From positions 1 through 20,127 of the forward strand of contig JASHPV010000156.1 in assembly GCA_030037875.1 (NCBI GenBank): 20,127 nt of DNA. Direction: 5' to 3'. The notes beneath the pieces are model-generated. The model was not told the DNA's origin. It saw only the letters and a program-made list of their open reading frames with translations, and did not search any database. Both the position numbers and the translations under genes were made by a program. This document shows positions 1 through 7,170 of this stretch, one piece after another. Source of the DNA: Thermoplasmata archaeon (GTDB taxonomy: Archaea; Thermoplasmatota; Thermoplasmata; Lutacidiplasmatales; UBA184). Each line of letters opens with the position of its first letter. The first letter of the stretch is position 1.

Positions 1-50
1 TGCACCAGTTCCCGGATTCGTATCTCGTCGCTCTCCATGGTCCCGGTCAT
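1..50 (-). CDS. 5' end of an unidentified leftward gene (partial)
   Basis: Reading leftward from ATG at 50 (or the in-frame ATG at 38) gives an open frame to the window edge: MTGTMESDEIRIRELV. The short charged start looks like a real N-terminus, but only about 16 residues are visible, so no family can be named. Its upstream side (51-260) contains no other convincing gene. It would be divergent from the exported protein that starts at 303. The call rests only on an open frame with two ATG codons at its head and could be chance. Confidence 0.35.
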   Translation of the reverse strand, partial: MTGTMESDEIRIRELV

Positions 51-73
51 TCGCCCGTTTTGGCTTGGAGCGG

Positions 74-92
74 GGCCCCTTTCGAGGGGGCC
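74..92. other. short GC stem-loop in the intergenic region
   Basis: GGCCCC at 74-79 can pair with GGGGCC at 87-92 across a 7-base loop. It lies upstream of the partial leftward gene and is not followed by a T-run on either strand. It may only reflect high GC content. The rest of 51-260 shows no convincing gene or RNA. Confidence 0.25.
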
Positions 93-260
93 GTTCCGCC
101 GTGCTCAACCTCGAAGCTCGGCTGAAGGGGCTTAGTTCTTTGCCCCATCAGGAAATGCCCGAACCGGGGTGAGACGAGAGAGCCTTACCCCATCGACCGT
201 CAACTTCCGAGCGCCCGGTTCTCCCGCTTTGGCTGCACTCGTCATATCGTGTCCTGAACG

Positions 261-274
261 TGCGCCAAAACCAG
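261..274 (+). promoter_or_regulatory. TGCGCCAAAA element, copy 1
   Basis: TGCGCCAAAACCAG starts exactly 42 bases before the ATG at 303. The same 10-mer, followed by a near-identical tail (TCAG instead of CCAG), stands exactly 42 bases before the GTG at 1219. Identical sequence at identical spacing before two genes of the same type argues for a promoter or regulator-binding element. The CCAAAA part may be the B-recognition/TATA region of an archaeal promoter, which would give a very short leader. Confidence 0.55.
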
Positions 275-302
275 CATCCTTCCCGGGGAACTTCGCCTCA
301 TC

Positions 303-1154
303 ATGAAGCCAGACCACAGTGTGGGAGGCAAGCGCTCACTCGGCACGCTCGGCCTCTTCGTCTTGGGGCTTACGCTGGTCGTTGCGCTCTCCCTGGTGAT
401 GCCGGTGCGCGGGGGGACAGCCGGCGTCAGCTTGAGAACGGCCACCCAGGAGTATACGGTCACGTTCGAGGAAAGTGGCCTGCCGTCGGGTACGAGTTGG
501 TCCGTGACCATGAGTGGGACCACTCAGAGTTCCGTTGGCTCCTCGATCGCATTCAGCGAGCCCAGCGGCACCTACGAGTACACGGTGGGGCCACCCGCCG
601 GTTTCGGGTCTCCTTTCGTCTCGAACGTTACGGTGACGGACGCCTCGGTGACGCTGCCGGTGGAGTTCGCGCCCCCGATTTCGTATTACCCCGTGTCGTT
701 CATGGAGACGGGTCTGACCCCCGGTGCGGTCTGGTCTGTAACATTCGCCGGAGCCGAGCGAACCGCGATCTACAACGGAACGAGCAGTTCCATCACCTAC
801 GTCGAGTCGAACGGGACGTACGGATTCACGATCGGACTCGTTTCGGGTTACAGCGCCTCCCCGAGTACGGGAGAGGTGATTGTGAACGGAGCGTCGGCTA
901 CCGAGACGATCGCGTTTACCCCAACGACGCCCCACGGGCAGGCCCCGAACGGATCGGTTTCCGCTGGGAATCTGGCCCGCGGTGGCGGAGCTACGGTCCC
1001 AGTGACGATCGAGTTAACGATCTCTGCGGCGGTTTGCGGTGCGGCTGGCGTCGGGCTTGGCCTGTTCCTCGCATTTCGCCGGCCCAACCCCCGGCGGGGT
1101 CTGACATCTGTCGCAGCGCCGTCGCAGGAGCACGACCCACCTGGGGGCCCTTAG
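303..1154 (+). CDS. exported, doubly anchored surface protein with two beta repeats
   Basis: A 283-residue protein with an N-terminal hydrophobic segment (about residues 14-36, signal or anchor), two homologous extracellular repeats and a C-terminal membrane helix (about 232-258) followed by a short basic tail. Repeat 1 (about 50-124) begins YTVTFEESGLPSGTSWSVT and repeat 2 (about 128-206) begins YYPVSFMETGLTPGAVWSVT. Both end in a GTYxxTxG turn and a further strand. This beta repeat is common in large exported proteins of Thermoplasmatota; its ligand is not known to me. The middle is rich in Ser, Thr and Gly, with N-x-S/T sequons. The next gene is of similar architecture and shares the upstream element, so the two probably belong to one surface system. 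Role inferred: cell-envelope structure, adhesion or binding. The ATG at 303 is preferred over an overlapping frame from 260 because it gives a signal segment and repeats. Confidence 0.85.
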   Translation: MKPDHSVGGKRSLGTLGLFVLGLTLVVALSLVMPVRGGTAGVSLRTATQEYTVTFEESGLPSGTSWSVTMSGTTQSSVGSSIAFSEPSGTYEYTVGPPAGFGSPFVSNVTVTDASVTLPVEFAPPISYYPVSFMETGLTPGAVWSVTFAGAERTAIYNGTSSSITYVESNGTYGFTIGLVSGYSASPSTGEVIVNGASATETIAFTPTTPHGQAPNGSVSAGNLARGGGATVPVTIELTISAAVCGAAGVGLGLFLAFRRPNPRRGLTSVAAPSQEHDPPGGP

Positions 1155-1176
1155 ACCCCGTCGGTCGTCCGGCGGC

Positions 1177-1190
1177 TGCGCCAAAATCAG
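1177..1190 (+). promoter_or_regulatory. TGCGCCAAAA element, copy 2
   Basis: TGCGCCAAAATCAG lies in the 64-base gap between the two exported-protein genes, 42 bases before the GTG at 1219. It matches the copy at 261-274 in 13 of 14 positions. Its presence suggests that the second gene has its own promoter rather than depending only on read-through. Confidence 0.55.
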
Positions 1191-1218
1191 GAAGGGCCTG
1201 CCTGGAGATACCCTGGCC

Positions 1219-2382
1219 GTGGAGCGACATCGGGACCGGCACGTCACGGGCGGCGTTTCCCCTAACGGCGCCTTGGTACTCGGCGTCGCTCTCCTAGTAG
1301 CTTTCTCGCTGGTCGCTGCGGTTGATAGCTGGCGGGACCTGGGAGCATCCCCGACAGCAACGTCGCTCCGTCTGACGGTGGAAGGGTGTGGCTCTTTCAC
1401 CTGGAGCGACGCCAACTACGCGCTCTCGGGAGATTGTGGAGGATCCTTTGACGTCGATTACCGCGCCTACAACGCCAGTACGGGACCGATCACCGACAAC
1501 GTCACCTTGGCTGTCGGCCCGTTCGCGGAGGTTGCCCCGTCCGGGGAGGTTGAGGCGCTCGCGGTGGCCGGAATCTATGCCGTGGGTTCGGTAACCGTGT
1601 CTCAGACCCCTCAGGAAGTCAATGTCACGGACCGGATCTCCGAAAATGTGACGACGGCAGTGGGACTCAACATGACGTCCGGGAAGCCGAACGGCCAAAC
1701 TCCCGTCTGGAACTCGAGCGAGGTGTTAGGCGGGAACGGTTCGACCACGTGGGGTAATGGAGACACCGTACTGGGCAGCGTGACGTCGACCATAATCTTC
1801 CATTTCGAGAATCAGAGCGGAGGCTCAACGAACCGACTCGAGTTCGATGTGTCCGTTTCTAACTGGCCTTGGGTGAGTTCATCGGATGACCTCGGTCTCG
1901 AGGTAAGCGAGGGGGCCGTCGGCGAACCTTCAGCGGTTCATTTCGCGTACAGCCGTTCTAATGACACGATCGCCCAAAAGAGTTCGAACAACACCACCCT
2001 GTCGAGCTTGACCTTCGGGCCGAGCGCCAATACCACCGGTACTCTTCCGCAGCCTCTCAGCCTGGCGACTCAAGTGGCGCTCGTCGAGGGAAGCCCCTTG
2101 GTGGGTACGGACGCCTATGCTCTCCTCACCTTTCAGGGGGCGGGAGGGTACTCGGGCATGATCTACGACCCTTGGCTCATGTTCGGCCCTGTGACGGCAG
2201 TGGCTCCTCCCCACTACCTGGGACCCCCGCCGCCGGGGGGCTCCACCGGGAACGGGGCTCTTCTCTCCGTGCAGGCCTTGCTCGCCCTCTCCAGCGTTCT
2301 TGTGGCCGGAGCACTTCTGGGCGCGTACGCCCGCCGGGTCCGTCGTCGGCCGATTGACGAGGGTCTCAGCTCAGCCGCCTGA
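1219..2382 (+). CDS. exported membrane-anchored protein rich in N-glycosylation sequons
   Basis: A 387-residue protein of no family I recognise. A basic N-terminus is followed by a hydrophobic segment (about 15-36). The large extracellular part (about 40-335) is rich in Ser, Thr, Gly and Asn, with about a dozen N-x-S/T sequons (NAS, NVT, NMT, NSS, NGS, NQS, NDT, NNTT and others), fitting a glycosylated archaeal surface protein. A proline/glycine hinge (PPPPGGSTG) precedes a C-terminal membrane helix (about 346-372) and a basic cytoplasmic tail. Two cysteines near residues 57 and 73 could form a disulfide. The start is GTG at 1219, the only start codon that leaves the hydrophobic segment complete. 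It follows the previous exported protein by 64 bases with its own copy of the upstream element. Function unknown; envelope role inferred. Confidence 0.8.
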   Translation: MERHRDRHVTGGVSPNGALVLGVALLVAFSLVAAVDSWRDLGASPTATSLRLTVEGCGSFTWSDANYALSGDCGGSFDVDYRAYNASTGPITDNVTLAVGPFAEVAPSGEVEALAVAGIYAVGSVTVSQTPQEVNVTDRISENVTTAVGLNMTSGKPNGQTPVWNSSEVLGGNGSTTWGNGDTVLGSVTSTIIFHFENQSGGSTNRLEFDVSVSNWPWVSSSDDLGLEVSEGAVGEPSAVHFAYSRSNDTIAQKSSNNTTLSSLTFGPSANTTGTLPQPLSLATQVALVEGSPLVGTDAYALLTFQGAGGYSGMIYDPWLMFGPVTAVAPPHYLGPPPPGGSTGNGALLSVQALLALSSVLVAGALLGAYARRVRRRPIDEGLSSAA

Positions 2383-2406
2383 GCCGCCCAGCGTGGCGTG
2401 AATTCC

Positions 2407-2919
2407 CTACCGAGTGAGACCACCCCAGGTGGAGGAGAACCGGTCGATCCATCGGTCCTCGAACGAATCTCGGTAGGAGCCGTAGAGCCGAAGCACCAGA
2501 TCGGGTCGTCGGGCTCGGTACATCCGGGCAGCGCCGGCTGAGTCCACTTCCACGATCCCGAGGGCCAGGAGGTACTTGAGATGGAACGCCACGGTCGATT
2601 TACCGACCTTCAGCCGATCTACCAATTCCCGAAAGGCCAACCCGTTTGACCGGGCGAGTTCGACGAGCAATCCTCGCTCGACGGCGCTCTGCATGGCGAG
2701 CAGCAGCTGTCGGTCGACCGGAGGCATGTCGGCGGGGAAGTAGTAGTCACGGCGGCCTCCCCGCTCCCGATACAGCAGCCCCGCCCGCCGCATCTGCTCG
2801 AGATGGTAGGCGGTTTCCCCCCACCCCAGCTGGGCCCCGCGTTGTACGGTCCGAGCGCTCGAACCGGGATGCTCGCGAACAAAGTCGAAGATACGCTGGC
2901 GGGTCGGCAGGTCGAGCAC
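2407..2919 (-). CDS. tandem winged-helix transcriptional regulator
   Basis: A DNA-binding protein with two winged-helix (ArsR/MarR-like) domains in a row. From the GTG at 2919 it is 170 residues. The first domain covers about residues 1-62 (LPTRQRIFDFVREHPG, then GWGETAYHLEQMRRAGLLYR as recognition helix and wing). The second covers about 72-130 (FRELVDRLKVGKSTVAFHLK as the helix-turn-helix). A short tail rich in Arg, Asp and Trp follows. This double architecture is common in archaeal one-component regulators; no ligand domain or Cys sensor is visible. A TTG at 2961 would give 184 residues but overlap the upstream gene by 41 bases. The GTG at 2919 follows that gene's TAG by one base, so I prefer it. 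It is co-oriented with the membrane protein upstream and divergent from the oxidase operon, which it may regulate (inference). Confidence 0.85.
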   Translation of the reverse strand: MLDLPTRQRIFDFVREHPGSSARTVQRGAQLGWGETAYHLEQMRRAGLLYRERGGRRDYYFPADMPPVDRQLLLAMQSAVERGLLVELARSNGLAFRELVDRLKVGKSTVAFHLKYLLALGIVEVDSAGAARMYRARRPDLVLRLYGSYRDSFEDRWIDRFSSTWGGLTR

Positions 2920-2920
2920 G

Positions 2921-3220
2921 CTACGGATTCGAGGGGGCGGGATTCCACGATCGGGACGCAACGAACGAGAGGTAGAGGAGAGCCTCGGAAACGATGAGTA
3001 GCGCTACCGGAACGGTCCCTAACTGCGAGCCCGGGATCCTTCCGGGAGAGAGGACGTCCACGGCTCCGAGAACTCCCACTAGTCCGAGCGCGGTGAGGGC
3101 CGACCCCACGAAGGCGAACCGGCGATCGTGGTAGCGACGGGCGGCGCCGAATCCGATCAGAGCGAGCAATCCGGCCAGCACGACGGCGATCGCATCCAGC
3201 AGAAGCAATACCTCGTTCAT
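2921..3220 (-). CDS. small membrane protein, about three helices
   Basis: A 99-residue protein from the ATG at 3220; a GTG at 3271 would add 17 polar residues and is less likely because the first membrane helix begins almost at once after the ATG (MNEVLLLLDAIAVVLAGLLA). Three hydrophobic segments are visible at about 4-24, 34-53 and 66-88, separated by a basic RRYHDRR loop and a short Gly/Pro loop. No family is recognised. Its stop lies one base ahead of the likely GTG of the winged-helix regulator, so the two are probably co-transcribed and co-translated. A small membrane protein paired with a cytoplasmic regulator may form a sensing pair, but no motif shows this. Confidence 0.7.
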   Translation of the reverse strand: MNEVLLLLDAIAVVLAGLLALIGFGAARRYHDRRFAFVGSALTALGLVGVLGAVDVLSPGRIPGSQLGTVPVALLIVSEALLYLSFVASRSWNPAPSNP

Positions 3221-3439
3221 CGATACCCGAGTTTCTCCCGAGGATTCACCGGGTGCATTCTCCCACGGCACGGCAGGATGCGGCTCAGTGCACCTCGAAC
3301 GTCCTCAGGAGCCGGGAGTTAGAATAGTCGATTGGCGCAAACCCCGTACTTCTTGCCCGGCCACGGGCGGTCGTGGATCGCCGGCGGGTAAGCACCTAGT
3401 CGGGATAGAGGGCGCGACCGTCGAGGCCTCGCTCCGGGA
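3221..3439. promoter_or_regulatory. divergent promoter region between regulator pair and oxidase operon
   Basis: A 219-base gap separates two divergent transcription units, so it must hold both promoters. No strong TATA box is seen. The best candidate for the oxidase is the weak GGATAGAG at 3402-3409, about 31-38 bases before the ATG at 3440. An imperfect operator-like dyad, CCACG at 3361-3365 and CGTGG at 3372-3376, lies between the two starts and could bind a dimeric regulator such as the adjacent winged-helix protein. Both assignments are tentative. Confidence 0.35.
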
Positions 3440-6139
3440 ATGAGCGGAAACGGGACCGGACCTGCGGGGAAAGAAGCCGCCGAGGCACCCGTCGCGGTCT
3501 TCGAAAAACCGCCGGCCGTCATTCAATTCTTCGACCAGACCGAGGAAGCGATCCGGGTCCGTCTCGCGAAGCTGAGCTTTTTCCAGAAGGTCTTCCAACT
3601 GGACCGCGACTGGATGACCCGGATCACCATGCTCATGGTGGTCGCGTCGGTCTTCTGGGGGATCGTCGGCGCCGTCGACATCTTCGGTTGGCGGACGCAG
3701 GTCACCGCCTGGGCCCTCGGGCAGGCGCTCCACCTCTCGAACCAGGAGATCTACTCGTCGCTGACGCTCCACGGGATCCGGATGCTGTTCGGATTCGCCC
3801 AGCAGCTCGAGATGGCCCTATTCGGGATCATCTTCGTGACCGCGTTCGGCCTGACCCCTCGACACAAGTGGGCGTACTATCTCTCGGTCTTTCTGTTCAA
3901 TCTGAGCCTCGTCCTGATGGAGGGGCCGTTCTACCTTTATCCTCAATTCAACGACAATTATTTTCCGGCCCTCGGATGGTACTTCTACTCGCCCCTCGGC
4001 ATCCGGGGCCTCTCGGAATACGTCGCCAGCCCGCTGTGGTACATCGGCTGGGTCCTCTTGTCGGTGGCCGTGATCATCTGGGCCGGCTGGATGCTCCTCC
4101 ACTTCGGAGACTGGTTCCGAACCCATCGGGGGCAAACGCGCCGCATCCCTCCATTCGCGCTCTTCGTCCTCGCGGCCGTGTTCTTGATTCCTCTCTCTTA
4201 CGCGACCGTCCTTGCGTCCTCGACCTGGGACTTGTTCAACTACTTCGGCCTGGGCCCCGTGAACCCGCTGGTGAACCAGGTACTGTTCTGGTTCTTTGGC
4301 CACGGACTCGTCTACATCCTGTTTCTGATTCCGATCACGGCGTTCTATTTCCTCGTCCCGATTTTCGCGAAGCGTCCCATCTACAGCTATCGCGCGGCGT
4401 TCGCGGCCGCGGTGATCTTCACTATTCTCACGCCGGTGCTCTCGATCCACCACCTCTACCTGACGCCGGTCCCGCCGTGGGCGGCCTGGCTCACCATGGC
4501 GCTCACCTTTCTGATCATCATTCCGTCCGCGATTACGTTCTTCACCGTCTGGATGACCACGAAAGGCGTGAAGAAAGGGGACTGGCAGTGGAACGCGGTC
4601 ACGCTCTTTCTCCTGCTGTCGTTCGCCGGCACGATGGCCGGCGGACTCACCGGTCCCGACAACAACACCCTGTCATTCGACATCGACCTCCACAACACAC
4701 TGTTCATCGTCAGCCATTTCCACGCCATCGCCCTTCTCTCGATCGCAGCGGGCGGGTTCGCGGTCGTCTACGCCGCCTTCCCGCTCCTGGCCGGCCGCCT
4801 CTGGTACTCTCCTCGCCTCGCCCGGGCCCACTTCGTCTCGACCGCCATCGGGTGGAGCGGGCTCGTCTTCTTCATGGACCTGCTCGGCTCTGATGGGATT
4901 CTTCGGCGGTCGTTGATCTTCCCCCTGACGACGACGGTCGTCGCCGACCAGGTCTGGCTCACCGTCTTCGTCATCGTGTCGATCAGTGCCCAACTGTTCT
5001 TCGTCGCGAACGTCCTGTTGACCTTGTTCAAAGGGGAGCTCCTCACCGTCCAGGGGCTCTCGCTGGACGAGATCGTCCGGAAGATGGCCCAGTCGACGCA
5101 CCCGAAACCCACCGTTCCGATCTCCGATGTGAAGTTCGATCGTCGGACCCCCCGCCCGCGCCGGGAGCGGGCGGAGCGGATCTGGATCACCGTCGTCGTG
5201 GTCCTCATCGTCTCGGTGCTGGTCGCGACTACCCCGCTGTCCCTCTCCGACTCCACGGCGATCAGCACGCCGGCCGACCCGCCGGCCGGGAGCGAATACC
5301 TGAGCCTGGTCGATCACCAGTACTACTGGGCGGTGCAAGAGAGCGGGCCAATCGTCGGCTCGTTCTCGGATGTGATTGTGGTCCATGCCGGACAATGGGT
5401 CGCCATCAATGCGACAGCCCAGGGCGCCACGGGCGGCTTCTATCTCCCGTTCCGGAACCTGCCCGTGGCGGACATCCAGGTGATACCGGATGCGATGTCC
5501 TATTGGGTCTTCCAAGCCCCATCGATTCCCGGCGTGTACGCGGCCCCCGATTCGGAGTACAACGGACCGTGGTTCGGACAGGATGTGGCGGCGATGATCG
5601 TGCTCCCGGACACTGGTAGCGCTTCCTTGTCCGCGTATCAGGCGAACGGCGGCGAGGGGGATATCTACAACCCCCCGGTGATGGCCGCGAACGGCGCGAC
5701 CCTGACCAGCGACCAGGAAGGTTTGTTTGACAACTCCGTGCCGGGCCCGACGCTCACCTCGGCGCCCGGTCCCGTCTCGTTCCACTACCTCATCCCGACG
5801 TCGAGCATCGGGATCGATAACTACCTAGTGAACGTCACGACGACGAATCCCAACGGCCAACTGAACTACGTCGTGGCGCACAACTACGTCCTACCGTACG
5901 AACTCGGAATCTACTCGATCAACACGACCGGCGGGAACCTCGTGCCGGTAACGACCCAGCCGCTCCGGGTCGGCTCGGTGCTGGATGAAAATGCCACGCT
6001 GGCGGCCGGCGTCTACGTCTATGGACTCGTCACGCCGGTCGACTACGTCTACGACCCGGCCGGGGAATCGACGTGGATGACCGGCTCCGACCAGGGGCAG
6101 ATCATGGGGTTGTGGGGAATCCTCTGGGTGAGCCCGTGA
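3440..6139 (+). CDS. fused B-type haem-copper oxidase, subunit I plus CuA-less subunit II
   Basis: A terminal oxidase reducing O2 to water, 899 residues. Residues about 60-535 are subunit I with all haem and copper ligands: His111 (low-spin haem), His288 with Tyr292 (CuB and cross-linked Tyr; the usual HP is HG here), His337-His338 (CuB), and His426 and His428 in SHFH (high-spin and low-spin haem). FWFFGHGLVY and the HHLY site resemble the ba3/B-type branch. A cytoplasmic linker (about 536-580) leads to one membrane helix (581-600) and a cupredoxin-like subunit II domain (about 615-723). There the canonical CuA motif CSExCGxxHxxM reads DSEYNGPWFGQD and the first His is Gly665, so every CuA ligand is gone, as in quinol oxidases such as E. 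coli CyoA. A further beta-rich region (about 765-897) follows. Inferred role: quinol oxidase. Start ATG 3440; the next gene overlaps the stop by 4 bases. Confidence 0.92.
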   Translation: MSGNGTGPAGKEAAEAPVAVFEKPPAVIQFFDQTEEAIRVRLAKLSFFQKVFQLDRDWMTRITMLMVVASVFWGIVGAVDIFGWRTQVTAWALGQALHLSNQEIYSSLTLHGIRMLFGFAQQLEMALFGIIFVTAFGLTPRHKWAYYLSVFLFNLSLVLMEGPFYLYPQFNDNYFPALGWYFYSPLGIRGLSEYVASPLWYIGWVLLSVAVIIWAGWMLLHFGDWFRTHRGQTRRIPPFALFVLAAVFLIPLSYATVLASSTWDLFNYFGLGPVNPLVNQVLFWFFGHGLVYILFLIPITAFYFLVPIFAKRPIYSYRAAFAAAVIFTILTPVLSIHHLYLTPVPPWAAWLTMALTFLIIIPSAITFFTVWMTTKGVKKGDWQWNAVTLFLLLSFAGTMAGGLTGPDNNTLSFDIDLHNTLFIVSHFHAIALLSIAAGGFAVVYAAFPLLAGRLWYSPRLARAHFVSTAIGWSGLVFFMDLLGSDGILRRSLIFPLTTTVVADQVWLTVFVIVSISAQLFFVANVLLTLFKGELLTVQGLSLDEIVRKMAQSTHPKPTVPISDVKFDRRTPRPRRERAERIWITVVVVLIVSVLVATTPLSLSDSTAISTPADPPAGSEYLSLVDHQYYWAVQESGPIVGSFSDVIVVHAGQWVAINATAQGATGGFYLPFRNLPVADIQVIPDAMSYWVFQAPSIPGVYAAPDSEYNGPWFGQDVAAMIVLPDTGSASLSAYQANGGEGDIYNPPVMAANGATLTSDQEGLFDNSVPGPTLTSAPGPVSFHYLIPTSSIGIDNYLVNVTTTNPNGQLNYVVAHNYVLPYELGIYSINTTGGNLVPVTTQPLRVGSVLDENATLAAGVYVYGLVTPVDYVYDPAGESTWMTGSDQGQIMGLWGILWVSP

Positions 6140-6351
6140 GCGTCCCTGTCGAGGCCCGGGAGCGCGGTCGGACGCCGTTCTTTTGGTTCGCCATGGCGAT
6201 CATCGTGGGCGCGGCCTTCGCCCTCTTCATGGGACTGTCCTACTACAACACCCCCACGTTCACCGCCTCCGCCCTCCCGACGATCGCGGGCGTCGGGATC
6301 GCGGTCGTGGCGTTCCTCATCATCGGCGCCTTGGCGCCCCCCAACGAGTAG
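6136..6351 (+). CDS. two-helix membrane miniprotein of the oxidase operon
   Basis: A 71-residue protein read from a GTG at 6136 inside the end of the oxidase gene (GTGA overlap), which suggests translational coupling. An in-frame ATG lies further upstream at 6073, but it falls deep inside the oxidase domain in another frame. After a charged N-terminus there are two hydrophobic helices at about 15-34 and 47-65, joined by a short loop (SYYNTPTFTAS), with a short PPNE tail. It resembles in size the small accessory subunits (subunit IV or IIa type) seen with haem-copper oxidases, but no specific family is recognised. Inferred role: structural or assembly subunit of the oxidase. Confidence 0.7.
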   Translation: MSVPVEARERGRTPFFWFAMAIIVGAAFALFMGLSYYNTPTFTASALPTIAGVGIAVVAFLIIGALAPPNE

Positions 6352-6381
6352 CGACCCCCCCGCGGGTCCATGACCGAAACC

Positions 6382-6405
6382 CTCTCCCGCATCGGCCGGG
6401 GAGGG
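6382..6405. terminator. stem-loop between convergent oxidase operon and VOC gene
   Basis: CTCTCCC at 6382-6388 pairs with GGGAGGG at 6399-6405 (one G-T wobble) around a 10-base loop. It sits in the 76-base gap between the ends of two convergent genes, where transcripts from both sides should stop. No T-run follows, so termination is only inferred from position. Confidence 0.3.
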
Positions 6406-6427
6406 AGACCCGGTGGGGCCGTACGTT

Positions 6428-6847
6428 TCAGGCGAACTCCCCTATCGGTCGGAGAAACTTGACAACGTATCCATCCGGGTCGTTGAGCGTGAAGGCCGTA
6501 CCGTAGGGCCACTTCCGGAGCCGGGACTCGATCTTCGCCCTTGCCTTCTTGGCCCGGGCGTACACTCCCTCCACGTTGCGCAGCTCTACGTTGACGATGA
6601 CGCCGGCCCCCAGCGGAGTGCTGACCCACTTGTCGTAGCCGCGATACGCGCCACCCCGACCCCATCGAGTGATCCTTCCCAGAGCGATGACCGCGTCGCC
6701 GATCCCGACACCCGCGTAGGAGAGCCGACCATCGTCCCCCTTCCACTTCCACCGGACCGTGAAGCCAAGGGAACGGTAGAACGCGACGGAGCGGTCCACG
6801 TCTTTGACGTTGAACATGACGCTGATCAGGCCTTTCACGGGGGGCAC
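6428..6847 (-). CDS. VOC-fold (glyoxalase/bleomycin-resistance-like) protein, no metal ligands seen
   Basis: A 139-residue single-gene VOC protein made of two beta-alpha-beta-beta-beta modules. Module 1 shows LISVMFNVKDVDRSVAFYRSLGF, and module 2 ends in the family hallmark DPDGYVVKFLRP. Enzymatic VOC members use His/Glu at four strand positions. Here these appear as non-ligands (for example Lys in YVVKF where Glu is usual), so it may bind a small molecule without a metal rather than act as a lyase. The start is GTG at 6847; a second GTG lies three codons later. It is the last gene of a leftward group behind the hypothetical protein at 6899-7135 (51-base gap). The substrate cannot be told. 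Confidence 0.85.
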   Translation of the reverse strand: MPPVKGLISVMFNVKDVDRSVAFYRSLGFTVRWKWKGDDGRLSYAGVGIGDAVIALGRITRWGRGGAYRGYDKWVSTPLGAGVIVNVELRNVEGVYARAKKARAKIESRLRKWPYGTAFTLNDPDGYVVKFLRPIGEFA

Positions 6848-6898
6848 GCTCCGCTACGACCACCGCGCCGGGCGCGGCAGGGAGTTCGGTCGCACCGA

Positions 6899-7135
6899 TC
6901 AGCCGTGAACGTGGGCGATGGTCGCCGCCGCGTGCGCGGCCTTCTCGTCGTCCGTAAGCTCGCGCAGGTGGACCGAGACGGTCAACGTGCCCGAGAACCT
7001 CAACGAAAGCGGAGTGCCGGGCACGCTGAGGGTGAACCCCTTGAGCTGAATGTCCAGCTGGCTTTGCCGGTCCGTCAACGCGTCGATGATCCCTTCCACC
7101 ATGTCCTTGCTGATCGCTTCGCCACCTTCGGTCAT
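6899..7135 (-). CDS. conserved-looking small protein of unknown function
   Basis: A 78-residue protein from the ATG at 7135 (MTEGGEAISKDMVEG). A TTG at 7174 would give 91 residues and overlap the methyltransferase stop as TTGA. An acidic N-terminal helix (about 1-28) is followed by two amphipathic beta strands (QLDIQLKGFTLSV and SLRFSGTLTVSVHLREL), then an Ala/His-rich end (HAAATIAHVHG). No membrane segment or known motif is present. A purine-rich AGAGGT lies about 12-17 bases ahead of the ATG and could be a ribosome binding site. It follows the methyltransferase closely and precedes the VOC gene, so the three may form an operon. Function unknown. Confidence 0.6.
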   Translation of the reverse strand: MTEGGEAISKDMVEGIIDALTDRQSQLDIQLKGFTLSVPGTPLSLRFSGTLTVSVHLRELTDDEKAAHAAATIAHVHG

Positions 7136-7170
7136 GTTCGTCGTGGAACCTCTAAGAAAGAGGAGGGATT

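Noticed and set aside
132..317. 61-residue leftward frame in the first intergenic region
   Set aside because: No motif, overlaps the start of the exported-protein gene and its promoter element.
260..1297. 345-residue rightward frame overlapping the first exported protein
   Set aside because: It is Arg/Gly-rich with no domain, while the overlapping frame from 303 has a signal segment, two repeats and a membrane helix.
4673..5785. 370-residue leftward frame inside the oxidase gene
   Set aside because: It is antisense to the oxidase, extremely rich in Arg, Asp and Gly, and typical of shadow frames in GC-rich genes.
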